Origin: an uncultured Clostridia bacterium
GTDB lineage: Bacteria > Bacillota > Clostridia > Oscillospirales > JAAYOS01
NCBI GenBank assembly: GCA_944386395.1
Contig: CALXAZ010000151.1
Span: 1 to 13,961 of the forward strand
Reading direction: 5' to 3'
DNA: 13,961 bases
Positions 4,913 to 12,317 of this stretch are shown piece after piece; position 1 is the first letter of the stretch; every line of letters starts with the position of its first letter. The translations under genes were made by a program, and so were the position numbers. The notes below the pieces were generated by a model. The model was not told the origin of the DNA. It did not search any database and saw only the letters and a program-made list of their open reading frames with translations.

Positions 4913-7534
4913 TTATTTTAAACTGTTTATATTTTCCTCGAGTTTTCCTATCAGTGAATTCAAGGTCTCTGCTTTTGCCCGCTCTCCTTCAACAACAGCC
5001 TCAGGAGCTTTTGATACAAATCCAGGGTTTGCAAGCTTTTTGGAAATCATGTCAAGATCTTTTTGTGCCTTGGAAAGTTCTTTTTCTAGACGCTGTAGTT
5101 CTTTTTCAATATCAACAAGTTCACTCATTGGCATAAACACCTGAACACTTCCCGTAGCAGCGGTGGAATAGCCCTTGAGATCTGCAGGAGCTGCATCTAT
5201 ATAACGTATTTCGCCTGCATATGCGAGCTTTTTAAAAATCTCTTCCATTGCAGCAAACACATTCTGCTTTTCGGTGAGCAGCTCAATAGTAGCTTTTTTA
5301 GATGGTGGAACATTCATCTCAGCACGGCGGTTTCTGACAGCGCGTATTGTTTCCATAACTGTTTCAACATCAGTTTCCTCTCCGGGGAACGCCAGAGACT
5401 CTGAATATTCCGGCCATTCTGCCACAATAAGCGCGCTATCCGTACCAGGGAGAGACTGCCATATCTCTTCAGTTATATATGGCATAAACGGATGCAGCAA
5501 CTTCAGAATATCTGAAAGAACATATCCGAGAACCTTTTCCGCCTGCTGCTTTCCGTCGCCGCCTGCGTAAAGGCGCGGCTTTGTAATTTCAATATACCAG
5601 TCACAATAGGTATCCCACACGAAATCGTACAGCTTTTGTGCAACAAGCCCGATGTCGTAATTTTCAATGTTTGCAGTAACATCTGCAACAAGAGAATTGA
5701 GCTTTGAGAGTATCCATTTATCTTCGAGTGCCAGTGTGTCCGGAAGCTCTATTTTATCTATGTCAAGATTCATCAGAACATAGCGCGATGCATTCCACAG
5801 CTTATTGCAGAAATTCCGCATTGATTCGACCTTTTCACTTGTAAAACGCATATCATTGCCTGGACTGTTCCCTATAAGAAGGGTCATGCGCAGTGCATCA
5901 GCACCATATTTGTCTATGATCTCAATAGGATCTACTCCATTACCTAGCGACTTGGACATCTTCCTTCCAAGACCGTCTCTTACCAGCCCGTGTATAAGGA
6001 CAGTGCCAAAAGGCTCGCATCCCATCTGCTCAACGCTGGAAAAGATCATCCTTGAAACCCAGAAGCCTATTATATCGTATCCTGTAACAAGAGTGTTTGT
6101 TGGGAAGAAATATTCTAAATCCTCGGTTTTGTCAGGCCAGCCAAGCGTACTGAAAGGCCAGAGAGCCGAGCTGAACCAAGTGTCGAGCACATCCTCATCC
6201 TGAGTAATATGGTTGGAGCCGCACTTCGGGCATGTAGTTACATCTTCCCGGCTTACGGTCATTTCTCCGCAATCGGCGCAATAAAATGCAGGAATCCGGT
6301 GCCCCCACCACAGCTGGCGGGATATACACCAGTCACGGGTACCATCCATCCAGTTCAAATATGTCTTTGTAAAGCGTTCAGGAACAAACTTGATTTTTCC
6401 TTCTTTGACTATATCAACAGCCGGTCCGGCAAGCGGAGACATCCTAACAAACCACTGCGCTGAGGTTATAGGTTCAACAGTATCTCCACAGCGGTAGCAG
6501 TGACCTACATTGTGGCTGTATTCCTCCACCTTGACCAGATATCCCTGCTGTTCCAGATCCTTGATGATTTCCTCACGCGCAGTATATCGATCCATCCCGT
6601 TATATCTGCCGCCATTAATTATTTTCGCGTCCTCGTCCATTATAAGAATCTCTTCAAGATTGTGGCGTTTCCCAACCTCAAAGTCATTTGGATCGTGACA
6701 CGGCGTTATCTTGACGCACCCTGTACCAAAATCTTTCTCTACATATTCGTCGGCGATCACAGGTATTTCCCTTCCAACAAGAGGAAGAATAAGCTTTTTG
6801 CCAAGCAGATGAGTATACCTCTCATCCTCTGGATTAACTGCAACAGCCGTATCTCCCAGAAGGGTCTCGGGTCTTGTGGTCGCAATAATAACATATTCAT
6901 CGGAATCCTTTACAGGATAACGGATATGCCAGAAATGACCGGGCTCTTCCGCATACTCAACCTCTGCGTCGCTGAGCGCAGTACGACAATGCGGACACCA
7001 GTTGATAATTCTGCTGCCCTTATATATCAGTCCTTTATTATATAATCTTACAAATACTTCACGCACAGCTCGGGAAAGCCCCTCGTCCATAGTAAATCTT
7101 TCGCGTGACCAATCGCAAGAGGAGCCAAGCCGTTTAAGCTGCGAAATTATACGGTCATGATATCTGTCTTTCCAATCCCATACAAGACCAAGGAATTTCT
7201 CGCGTCCATAGTCGTATCTTGTTTTCCCTTCGTTTTCACGTATATACTCTTCAACTTTTATCTGAGTTGCAATACCCGCATGATCAGTTCCTGGAACCCA
7301 AAGTGCTGAATACCCCTGCATACGTTTGAAACGAATAAGGACATCTTGCCATGTCTCGTCCAGAGCGTGCCCCATATGAAGCTGTCCGGTAACATTTGGA
7401 GGGGGGATAACTATTGTATACGGCTTCTTTTCAGGATTCCTTTCAGCCTTGAAATAACCTCCGTCCTGCCACATCTTATAGATTTTTTCTTCTACTCCCT
7501 GAGGCTCATAAATTTTTGATAATTCCCTTCGCAT
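4913..7534 (-). CDS. valS: Valine--tRNA ligase
   Basis: Class I aminoacyl-tRNA synthetase charging tRNA-Val in the cytoplasm. The product from the ATG at 7534 has 873 residues, the normal size. Order of elements: PPPNVTGQLHMGHALDE with the HIGH-type motif HMGH at 53-56; cysteine pairs C180/C183 with C346/C349 and C419/C422 with C435/C438 as likely zinc knuckles; the editing domain between about 190 and 345 with TTRPETLLGDTAV and DPNDFEVG; WWGH at 409-412; DVLDTWFSS at 448-456; RKMSKSLGN (KMSKS at 525-529); the anticodon-binding domain from about 600; and a C-terminal coiled coil (about 805-873). The start follows AAAGG at 7544-7548, nine bases away. An upstream in-frame extension to 7645 runs through the T-box element and is not protein. 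It is controlled by the T-box leader and shares its transcript with folC. Confidence 0.97.
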   Translation of the reverse strand: MRRELSKIYEPQGVEEKIYKMWQDGGYFKAERNPEKKPYTIVIPPPNVTGQLHMGHALDETWQDVLIRFKRMQGYSALWVPGTDHAGIATQIKVEEYIRENEGKTRYDYGREKFLGLVWDWKDRYHDRIISQLKRLGSSCDWSRERFTMDEGLSRAVREVFVRLYNKGLIYKGSRIINWCPHCRTALSDAEVEYAEEPGHFWHIRYPVKDSDEYVIIATTRPETLLGDTAVAVNPEDERYTHLLGKKLILPLVGREIPVIADEYVEKDFGTGCVKITPCHDPNDFEVGKRHNLEEILIMDEDAKIINGGRYNGMDRYTAREEIIKDLEQQGYLVKVEEYSHNVGHCYRCGDTVEPITSAQWFVRMSPLAGPAVDIVKEGKIKFVPERFTKTYLNWMDGTRDWCISRQLWWGHRIPAFYCADCGEMTVSREDVTTCPKCGSNHITQDEDVLDTWFSSALWPFSTLGWPDKTEDLEYFFPTNTLVTGYDIIGFWVSRMIFSSVEQMGCEPFGTVLIHGLVRDGLGRKMSKSLGNGVDPIEIIDKYGADALRMTLLIGNSPGNDMRFTSEKVESMRNFCNKLWNASRYVLMNLDIDKIELPDTLALEDKWILSKLNSLVADVTANIENYDIGLVAQKLYDFVWDTYCDWYIEITKPRLYAGGDGKQQAEKVLGYVLSDILKLLHPFMPYITEEIWQSLPGTDSALIVAEWPEYSESLAFPGEETDVETVMETIRAVRNRRAEMNVPPSKKATIELLTEKQNVFAAMEEIFKKLAYAGEIRYIDAAPADLKGYSTAATGSVQVFMPMSELVDIEKELQRLEKELSKAQKDLDMISKKLANPGFVSKAPEAVVEGERAKAETLNSLIGKLEENINSLK

Positions 7535-7554
7535 CAAAACCAACCTTTCACATG

Positions 7555-7590
7555 AAATAGAAAACCGCCCAAAGCCAAAGCTTAGGGCGG
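7555..7590 (-). terminator. Regulated terminator of the valS T-box leader
   Basis: Reading leftwards, CCGCCCTAAGC and GCTTTGGGCGG form a stem with one T-T mismatch and the loop TTTG (7590-7565), followed by TTTTCTATTT. Its 5' arm is shared with the antiterminator, so the two structures exclude each other. Confidence 0.88.
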
Positions 7591-7836
7591 ATAAAGATCC
7601 GTGGTACCACCTAAATTCGCAGGACTCTGCGCACTCATCCGGCACAGGTATAGCCGATGCCGTATTCCTGTAACGGAGGAAATCCGTTGAAGTCTACTAA
7701 GGGAAAACCCCGTTCGGTCCAAAGCTCAGAGGCTACCTTCCGCGCCAGCTTCTTGAAGATTTACACCTACCATCTTCTCTCTGCTTTTCTGCTGCCGCGT
7801 ACTCCTCCCCGTCAGCGCCTTTGTCTTTGTTTGGTT
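7555..7836 (-). promoter_or_regulatory. T-box riboswitch, valine-specific, leader of valS-folC
   Basis: The leader senses uncharged tRNA-Val: a paired, uncharged tRNA stabilises the antiterminator and lets transcription reach valS. The T-box sequence AGGTGGTACCACGG lies at 7612-7599. In the antiterminator, TTAGG pairs with CCTAA, CGGAT pairs with ATCCG, and the seven-base bulge UGGUACC is left to bind the tRNA 3' end; its variable base U would pair with discriminator A. In stem I, GAGG (7807-7804) pairs with CCTC (7732-7729) and CGCG (7799-7796) with CGCG (7744-7741). These enclose AGTA on the 5' side and GAAGGTAG on the 3' side. That places GTA, a valine codon, at 7736-7734 as specifier. CTGA elements on both strands below it suggest the usual kink-turn. 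Stem details were folded by eye. Confidence 0.95.
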
Positions 7837-7842
7837 ATAGTA

Positions 7843-7872
7843 AATATAGCACAGCTCCTTATGCATTGTCAA
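7843..7872 (-). promoter_or_regulatory. Sigma-A promoter of the valS T-box transcript
   Basis: Reading leftwards, TTGACA (7872-7867) is followed after 18 bases by TATATT (7848-7843). The -10 is preceded by TGC, an extended -10 element. The start would be near 7836, giving a leader of about 300 bases, normal for a T-box. Confidence 0.75.
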
Positions 7873-7910
7873 TATATGCAGTATCTTTATTTTGAAACAT
7901 CTTTAAAACC

Positions 7911-7947
7911 TGGAAAATGTAATATTTTGTCTTAAAATATTTTTCCA
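7911..7947. repeat. AT-rich interrupted palindrome between the divergent valS and marR promoters
   Basis: AATATTTT (7921-7928) and AAAATATT (7934-7941) form a perfect eight-base inverted repeat around GTCTT. TGGAAA (7911-7916) and TTTCCA (7942-7947) extend the symmetry outside, with four extra bases (ATGT) on the left. It ends eight bases before the marR -35 box and could be a regulator site or a local structure. No function is shown. Confidence 0.5.
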
Positions 7948-7954
7948 AATATAG

Positions 7955-7982
7955 TTGACAAAGCAAATTTTATCTGTATACT
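7955..7982 (+). promoter_or_regulatory. Sigma-A promoter of marR and the ABC exporter operon
   Basis: A perfect TTGACA (7955-7960) and TATACT (7977-7982) are 16 bases apart. Transcription would start near 7989, inside the candidate operator repeats, which fits repression by a regulator bound there. Confidence 0.75.
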
Positions 7983-7985
7983 ATG

Positions 7986-8020
7986 TAGTTAGACTAAATA
8001 ATAGTAAGGCTAATTATTTG
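7986..8020. promoter_or_regulatory. Candidate MarR operator repeats at the marR transcription start
   Basis: TTAGACTAA (7989-7997) is a perfect palindrome around a central A, with partial symmetry to 7986-8000. A related TAAGGCTAA follows at 8005-8013, so the two 16-base units 7989-8004 and 8005-8020 agree at 11 positions. AAATAAT (7996-8002) and ATTATTT (8013-8019) also form an inverted repeat. Many MarR proteins repress their own operon through symmetric sites at the promoter, and the position just after the -10 fits this. Binding is inferred. Confidence 0.45.
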
Positions 8021-8048
8021 GCAACCTATCTTTCGGGAGGTGATTTAC

Positions 8049-8477
8049 ATGGAACCAACAACGTCCGATAACCTGTCAACCAGATTACTGGGCTGCTTTT
8101 TTCGTTTTGGCAGAACCCCCTGGCACATGGTGCCGGCAGCCGGACTGTCCAGAACAGAAACGAGCATACTTCTGACAATCGACCGGGCAATGCACCACAA
8201 CAAAAAATTGCGCATCTCTGATCTTAGCACAAGAATGAGAGTATCTTCCCCTACGATAACACAGCATATAAACAATCTCGAGGGTCAGGGGTTTGTCACC
8301 CGCACACAGGCAGCGGACGATAAACGAGCAGTGCATCTGTCGCTCACTGCCAAAGGCTTTGAAGCACTGCAATCCCATAGGGACGCTATGGAAAAAAACT
8401 TTAGTGAGCTTGTCGAGACGCTCGGAGTAGAAAATGCAGAGCTGCTGATAAAGCTCCTCGCAGAATCCTCTGACTAA
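8049..8477 (+). CDS. MarR-family transcriptional regulator
   Basis: A 142-residue winged helix-turn-helix protein of MarR size and pattern. Helices at both ends would form the dimer interface. The DNA-binding part is about 54-105: LRISDLSTRMRVSSPTITQ (helix-turn-helix), then HINNLEGQGFVTRTQAADDKRAVHLSLTAKG (recognition end and wing with the conserved DDKR). The ATG at 8049 follows the strong GGAGGTGA at 8036-8043; a GTG at 8040 inside that motif is rejected as start. It is the first gene of a likely three-gene operon with the following exporter genes, an arrangement in which the MarR protein usually represses the exporter until a ligand binds. The ligand cannot be predicted. A run of 15 A residues begins in its stop codon. 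Confidence 0.9.
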   Translation: MEPTTSDNLSTRLLGCFFRFGRTPWHMVPAAGLSRTETSILLTIDRAMHHNKKLRISDLSTRMRVSSPTITQHINNLEGQGFVTRTQAADDKRAVHLSLTAKGFEALQSHRDAMEKNFSELVETLGVENAELLIKLLAESSD

Positions 8478-8490
8478 AAAAAAAAAAAAA
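8476..8490 (+). repeat. Homopolymer tract of 15 A between marR and the ABC genes
   Basis: Fifteen consecutive A residues begin at the second base of the marR TAA stop codon. It is not a terminator for this strand because the mRNA would carry A rather than U. Such a tract is prone to polymerase slippage and to sequencing error, but length changes here would not alter any reading frame. Confidence 0.9.
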
Positions 8491-8537
8491 GAAATAGCTA
8501 CGAGGACGAAAATATATTCGACAGGAGATAATATTGC

Positions 8538-10268
8538 TTGTTTAAGCTACTTAAAAAGGCAAAACCTTATACAAAGCTTATTGTGGGCGTCGTTGTGCTT
8601 CTTTTTGCAGCGGCAATGTTCGACCTTCTTCTTCCAACGTTGATGTCAAAAATAGTGAATGAAGGTATTGAATCTGGTGATACACACTTCATCATTGTAG
8701 TAGGAATTCAAATGCTTGGAGTATCGCTGGCATCAGTAATTTGCAGCATATGTTCAAACTATCTTTCTTCAAAGGCTTCAATGTCGCTTGGGCGCGACCT
8801 GCGTTCTGAGACTTTTAGAAAGATAACCTACTATTCTATGCACGAAGTTGATAAATTCGGTACTGCCTCCCTCATAACAAGAACAACAAACGATGTCCGC
8901 CAGATGCAGATGGTGCTTCAGATGGGTCTTCGACAGATCGTCAGTATGCCTCTCCATCTTATTGGCGGAATTGTTATGGCTGCTTCTATGGATGTTACCC
9001 TTGCTACTATAATAGTTGTTGCAATGCCACTGCTTCTTATCATTATTGCGCTTAACATCAACTGGGTACGTCCTCTGTTTAGAATAATGATGGATAAGCT
9101 GGATCGGGTAAATCTGGTTTTGCGTGAAATTTTGTCTGGCGTACGTGTTATACGCGCGTTCGACAGGCTTGACTACGAGCACGACAGATTCAACAATACA
9201 AACAAGGATTACACCGATACCAACCGTAAGGCAAGGCATCGCATGGCTCTCATGCACCCGCTTACCATGATGGTTATGAACGGGGCAACTGTTGCAATAC
9301 TCTGGTTCGGTCAGTATCGCATAAACGTTGGCGCAATGACCACCGGTGATCTCATGGCCTTTTCTCAATATGTTATGCAGATACTTGGTTCAGTCATGGG
9401 TATACGTATGATATTCAATATGATACCTCGGGCCATGGTTTCTGCTGGACGTATCAACGAAATACTAGACACCAATTCCGACATAGTTGACCCAATAGTT
9501 CCTAAAACTCCTGCAAAGAATGTTCGTGGGTATGTAAAGTTTGAAAATGTTACATTTAAATATCCTGGAGCCGAAGAGGCTGTCCTTTCCAACATTTCAT
9601 TTGAAACCCGTCCTGGTGAGACGACAGCAATTATCGGAGGTACCGGTTCAGGAAAATCCACGCTTATCACCCTTATTCCTCGTCTGTACGATATTCAGGA
9701 AGGCAAGATATCAGTTGATGGTGTGAGCATAAGTGAGATGACACAGAAGGATCTGAGAAGCAGGATAGGCTTTATCCCGCAGAAAGCGCTTCTATTTACA
9801 GGCACCATTGCAGACAACATTAGATACGGAAAGATGGATGCAAGTGATGAAGAGGTGCGTGCGGCGGCGGATATTGCCCAAGCGACGGAATTTATAGACG
9901 CTATGGCAGAAGGCTTTGATTCCTTCCTGTCTCAGGATGCCACAAACGTATCCGGAGGTCAGAAGCAGCGTATATCTATTGCTCGTGCTCTTATCAAAAA
10001 GCCGGAAATATACATCTTTGATGACAGCTTTTCTGCGCTTGACTTTAAGACAGACGCAATGCTTCGCGCAGCGCTTAAACCTGTAACAAAAGATGCTACT
10101 GTTATTATTGTTGCTCAACGTGTAAGCACAGTTATGAACGCCGATAGAATAATCGTCTTGGACGATGGCAAATGCGTTGGTCTTGGAACACATAAAGAGT
10201 TACTAAATACCTGTGAAGTTTATAGGGAAATAGTATCTTCACAGCTCAAGGAGGAGGAGATAGCATGA
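8538..10268 (+). CDS. ABC exporter half-transporter with degenerate nucleotide site (subunit 1)
   Basis: Membrane-bound subunit of a heterodimeric multidrug-type ABC exporter, 576 residues. An exporter transmembrane domain fills about 1-320, with hydrophobic segments near 14-36, 52-72, 135-150, 155-173, 242-258 and 272-292. The ATPase domain has Walker A GGTGSGKST at 367-375, Q-loop Gln415, signature VSGGQ at 471-475 and Walker B IYIFDD at 491-496. Asp496 stands where the catalytic Glu is expected, and Gln527 (VAQRVS) replaces the switch His. This is the pattern of the non-catalytic half in heterodimers such as BmrC or TM287. The start is TTG 8538, ten bases after AGGAG; no in-frame ATG lies upstream before the next gene. 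The last four bases overlap the start of subunit 2 (ATGA). The substrate is unknown; drugs, peptides or lipids are possible. Confidence 0.93.
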   Translation: MFKLLKKAKPYTKLIVGVVVLLFAAAMFDLLLPTLMSKIVNEGIESGDTHFIIVVGIQMLGVSLASVICSICSNYLSSKASMSLGRDLRSETFRKITYYSMHEVDKFGTASLITRTTNDVRQMQMVLQMGLRQIVSMPLHLIGGIVMAASMDVTLATIIVVAMPLLLIIIALNINWVRPLFRIMMDKLDRVNLVLREILSGVRVIRAFDRLDYEHDRFNNTNKDYTDTNRKARHRMALMHPLTMMVMNGATVAILWFGQYRINVGAMTTGDLMAFSQYVMQILGSVMGIRMIFNMIPRAMVSAGRINEILDTNSDIVDPIVPKTPAKNVRGYVKFENVTFKYPGAEEAVLSNISFETRPGETTAIIGGTGSGKSTLITLIPRLYDIQEGKISVDGVSISEMTQKDLRSRIGFIPQKALLFTGTIADNIRYGKMDASDEEVRAAADIAQATEFIDAMAEGFDSFLSQDATNVSGGQKQRISIARALIKKPEIYIFDDSFSALDFKTDAMLRAALKPVTKDATVIIVAQRVSTVMNADRIIVLDDGKCVGLGTHKELLNTCEVYREIVSSQLKEEEIA

Positions 10269-12223
10269 GCGAAAACAGAGTAAATAAGAATACTCCTCCC
10301 GCTAATGCGGACAAAAAGAAGAAAAAGGATATATTCGATGATCTTCCGGAGCAAAAATACAACCGCGGGAAACGTCCACAACCAATGAGACGAGGTCCTG
10401 GTGGTGGAATGGGGCGCGGACCCGGAGGAATGGGAATGCCTGTTGAGAAGGTTAAAAACTTCAAAGGGACTCTCATCAAAACTGTTAAATATATGCTCCC
10501 CTTTAAGTGGGTACTACTGCTAATAGTTGCTTTATCCGGTCTTACCTCGCTTTTTAATGTTTTTGCACCAAAAGTACAGGGTAATGCTATTACTGTGTTA
10601 CAAGAAGGATTCCATAACGGACAGGTAAAATCAGAGGATTTGCTGCCGTGGATACTTCTGCTTGGAGCATTATATCTGTGTACCGCATTGTTCGAGCTCG
10701 TTCAGCAATGGGTCGCGGCAAACATTTCTGCCGATCTCGTATTTAAAATGCGTTACGATCTCGAGGCAAAGCTATCCAGGCTCCCCCTCAAGTACTTTGA
10801 CGGGCGCACACATGGCGAAATACTCAGCCGGGTTACAAACGATGTCGATACAGTTTCGATGTCTCTACAATCAAGCATTACACAGATACTTTCGTCTATG
10901 ATAACCCTGCTGGGCGTGCTGTTTATGATGTTAAGGATAAGTCCATTACTTACCCTTCTCGCGATGCTTGTTACACCGCTTTATATACTTGTGGTATATA
11001 TCATCGCACCTAAGTCGCAGCGATTCTTTGTCGGACAGTCCCGCTCGCTTGGCGATCTGAACGGTCACGTAGAGGAAATGTATGCCGGTCAGCGGATAGT
11101 AAAACTGTTTTGCCACGAGGAGGATTCAATAAATGAGTTTGAAGAGATAAACACCCGCTATTATGAATATTCCAGAAAAGCTCAGTTTATCTCGGGTATG
11201 ATAATGCCGCTCATGCAGTTCCTCGGAAATCTCGGATACGTTATAATGTGTGTTGCCGGAGGTATATTTGTATCTCGAGGAACGTTCCTTCTTGGTGATA
11301 TGCAGGCATTTTTACAGTATGTGCGTCAATTTAACCAGCCAATAGCCCAGATTTCCAACATTACAAACTCGATTCAACAGGTTCTTGCTGCTGCCGAGCG
11401 TATCTTTGAGGTGCTTGATGAAGAGGAGGAAGTTCCCGAGTCAATAACGCCTAAAGATATCAAAAATCCTCAGGGCGCTGTTAAATTTGAACATATCGAA
11501 TTTGGCTACTCCCCTGATAAGATACTTATGAAGGATCTTGATATCGATGTAAAACCAGGTCAAACAATTGCGGTGGTTGGACCTACCGGAGCCGGCAAGA
11601 CAACACTTGTCAATCTACTTATGCGCTTCTACGATGTCAGCAAGGGCAGAATAACAGTTGATGGAGTGGATATACGGGATATGACAAGAGGTGGTCTACG
11701 CAAGATGTTTGGCATGGTGCTTCAGGATACCTGGCTCTTTAACGGTACTATTCGGGAAAACATCGCATATGGTGTTGACAATGCCACGGATCAGCAGATA
11801 ATTGATGCATCTGTTGCTGCCCGTTCAGATCACTTCATACGTACGCTGCAAGACGGCTATAATACAAAGATAAACGAAGACGCAACAAACATTTCCCAGG
11901 GTCAGAAGCAGCTACTCACCATTGCGCGCGCCTTCCTTGCCGATCCGGCGATACTGATACTGGACGAAGCAACCTCTAGCGTAGATACACGTACCGAAAT
12001 ACTGATACAGCACGCTATGGAAGAGCTTATGCAGGGACGTACGAGCTTTGTTATTGCACATAGGCTTTCCACAATTCGAGACGCTGATAAGATACTCGTT
12101 ATGAATCATGGTACTATCGTCGAGCAAGGAAACCACGAGGAATTGCTTGCAGCAAAAGGCTTCTATTATGATTTGTATAACAGTCAGTTTACCGATTCAG
12201 ATGTCGAGGAGGAAGCTGTTTGA
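10265..12223 (+). CDS. ABC exporter half-transporter with catalytic Walker B (subunit 2)
   Basis: Partner of the upstream subunit, 652 residues. It begins with a cytosolic extension of about 60 residues, first charged (KKKKKDIFDD near 17-26) and then rich in Gly, Arg, Pro and Met (42-59). A six-helix transmembrane domain follows at about 75-380, with segments near 82-100, 128-148, 205-223, 225-248, 312-335 and 340-360. The ATPase domain has Walker A GPTGAGKTT at 439-447, Q-loop Gln487, signature ISQGQ at 543-547 (expected LSGGQ), Walker B ILILDE at 563-568 with catalytic Glu568, and switch His599. Its intact Walker motifs would pair with the intact signature of subunit 1 to form the one active ATP site, while its own changed signature completes the degenerate site. 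The ribosome binding site AAGGAGGAGGAG (10248-10259) lies inside the upstream gene. Confidence 0.94.
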   Translation: MSENRVNKNTPPANADKKKKKDIFDDLPEQKYNRGKRPQPMRRGPGGGMGRGPGGMGMPVEKVKNFKGTLIKTVKYMLPFKWVLLLIVALSGLTSLFNVFAPKVQGNAITVLQEGFHNGQVKSEDLLPWILLLGALYLCTALFELVQQWVAANISADLVFKMRYDLEAKLSRLPLKYFDGRTHGEILSRVTNDVDTVSMSLQSSITQILSSMITLLGVLFMMLRISPLLTLLAMLVTPLYILVVYIIAPKSQRFFVGQSRSLGDLNGHVEEMYAGQRIVKLFCHEEDSINEFEEINTRYYEYSRKAQFISGMIMPLMQFLGNLGYVIMCVAGGIFVSRGTFLLGDMQAFLQYVRQFNQPIAQISNITNSIQQVLAAAERIFEVLDEEEEVPESITPKDIKNPQGAVKFEHIEFGYSPDKILMKDLDIDVKPGQTIAVVGPTGAGKTTLVNLLMRFYDVSKGRITVDGVDIRDMTRGGLRKMFGMVLQDTWLFNGTIRENIAYGVDNATDQQIIDASVAARSDHFIRTLQDGYNTKINEDATNISQGQKQLLTIARAFLADPAILILDEATSSVDTRTEILIQHAMEELMQGRTSFVIAHRLSTIRDADKILVMNHGTIVEQGNHEELLAAKGFYYDLYNSQFTDSDVEEEAV

Positions 12224-12250
12224 CCTTTCTTTTGATAATTATATAACACA

Positions 12251-12285
12251 AAACGGGCTGCTAGGGTTAAACCAGCAGCCCGTTT
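12251..12285. terminator. Bidirectional terminator between the ABC operon and the two-component operon
   Basis: AAACGGGCTGCT (12251-12262) pairs perfectly with AGCAGCCCGTTT (12274-12285), and GGTT/AACC inside the loop can extend the stem across an AG bulge. The U-tail is short on both strands (TTT or TTTTGTG). It lies between two convergent operons and probably ends both. Confidence 0.8.
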
Positions 12286-12317
12286 CCATGCTATTCATAA
12301 ATTTTATTGGCAAAGTA

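Noticed and set aside
4581..5144. A 187-codon plus-strand frame across the folC-valS junction
   Set aside because: It is antisense to two conserved genes and shows no family motif; composition rich in Phe, Cys and Ser suggests a shadow.
6500..7045. A 181-codon plus-strand frame inside valS
   Set aside because: It is antisense to the conserved catalytic and editing parts of valyl-tRNA synthetase and has no start signal or domain.
7535..7645. In-frame N-terminal extension of valS
   Set aside because: The extra codons are the T-box antiterminator and terminator RNA; the family N-terminus begins at 7534, after a ribosome binding site.
7657..7935. A 92-codon plus-strand frame across the T-box leader
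   Set aside because: It is antisense to structured leader RNA and the promoter, lacks a ribosome binding site and resembles no known protein.
8778..9368. A 196-codon open frame on the minus strand inside the first ABC gene
   Set aside because: It lies wholly opposite a well-supported ABC gene, has no ribosome binding site or recognisable domain, and its composition (many His, Asn, Tyr) is typical of an antisense shadow.
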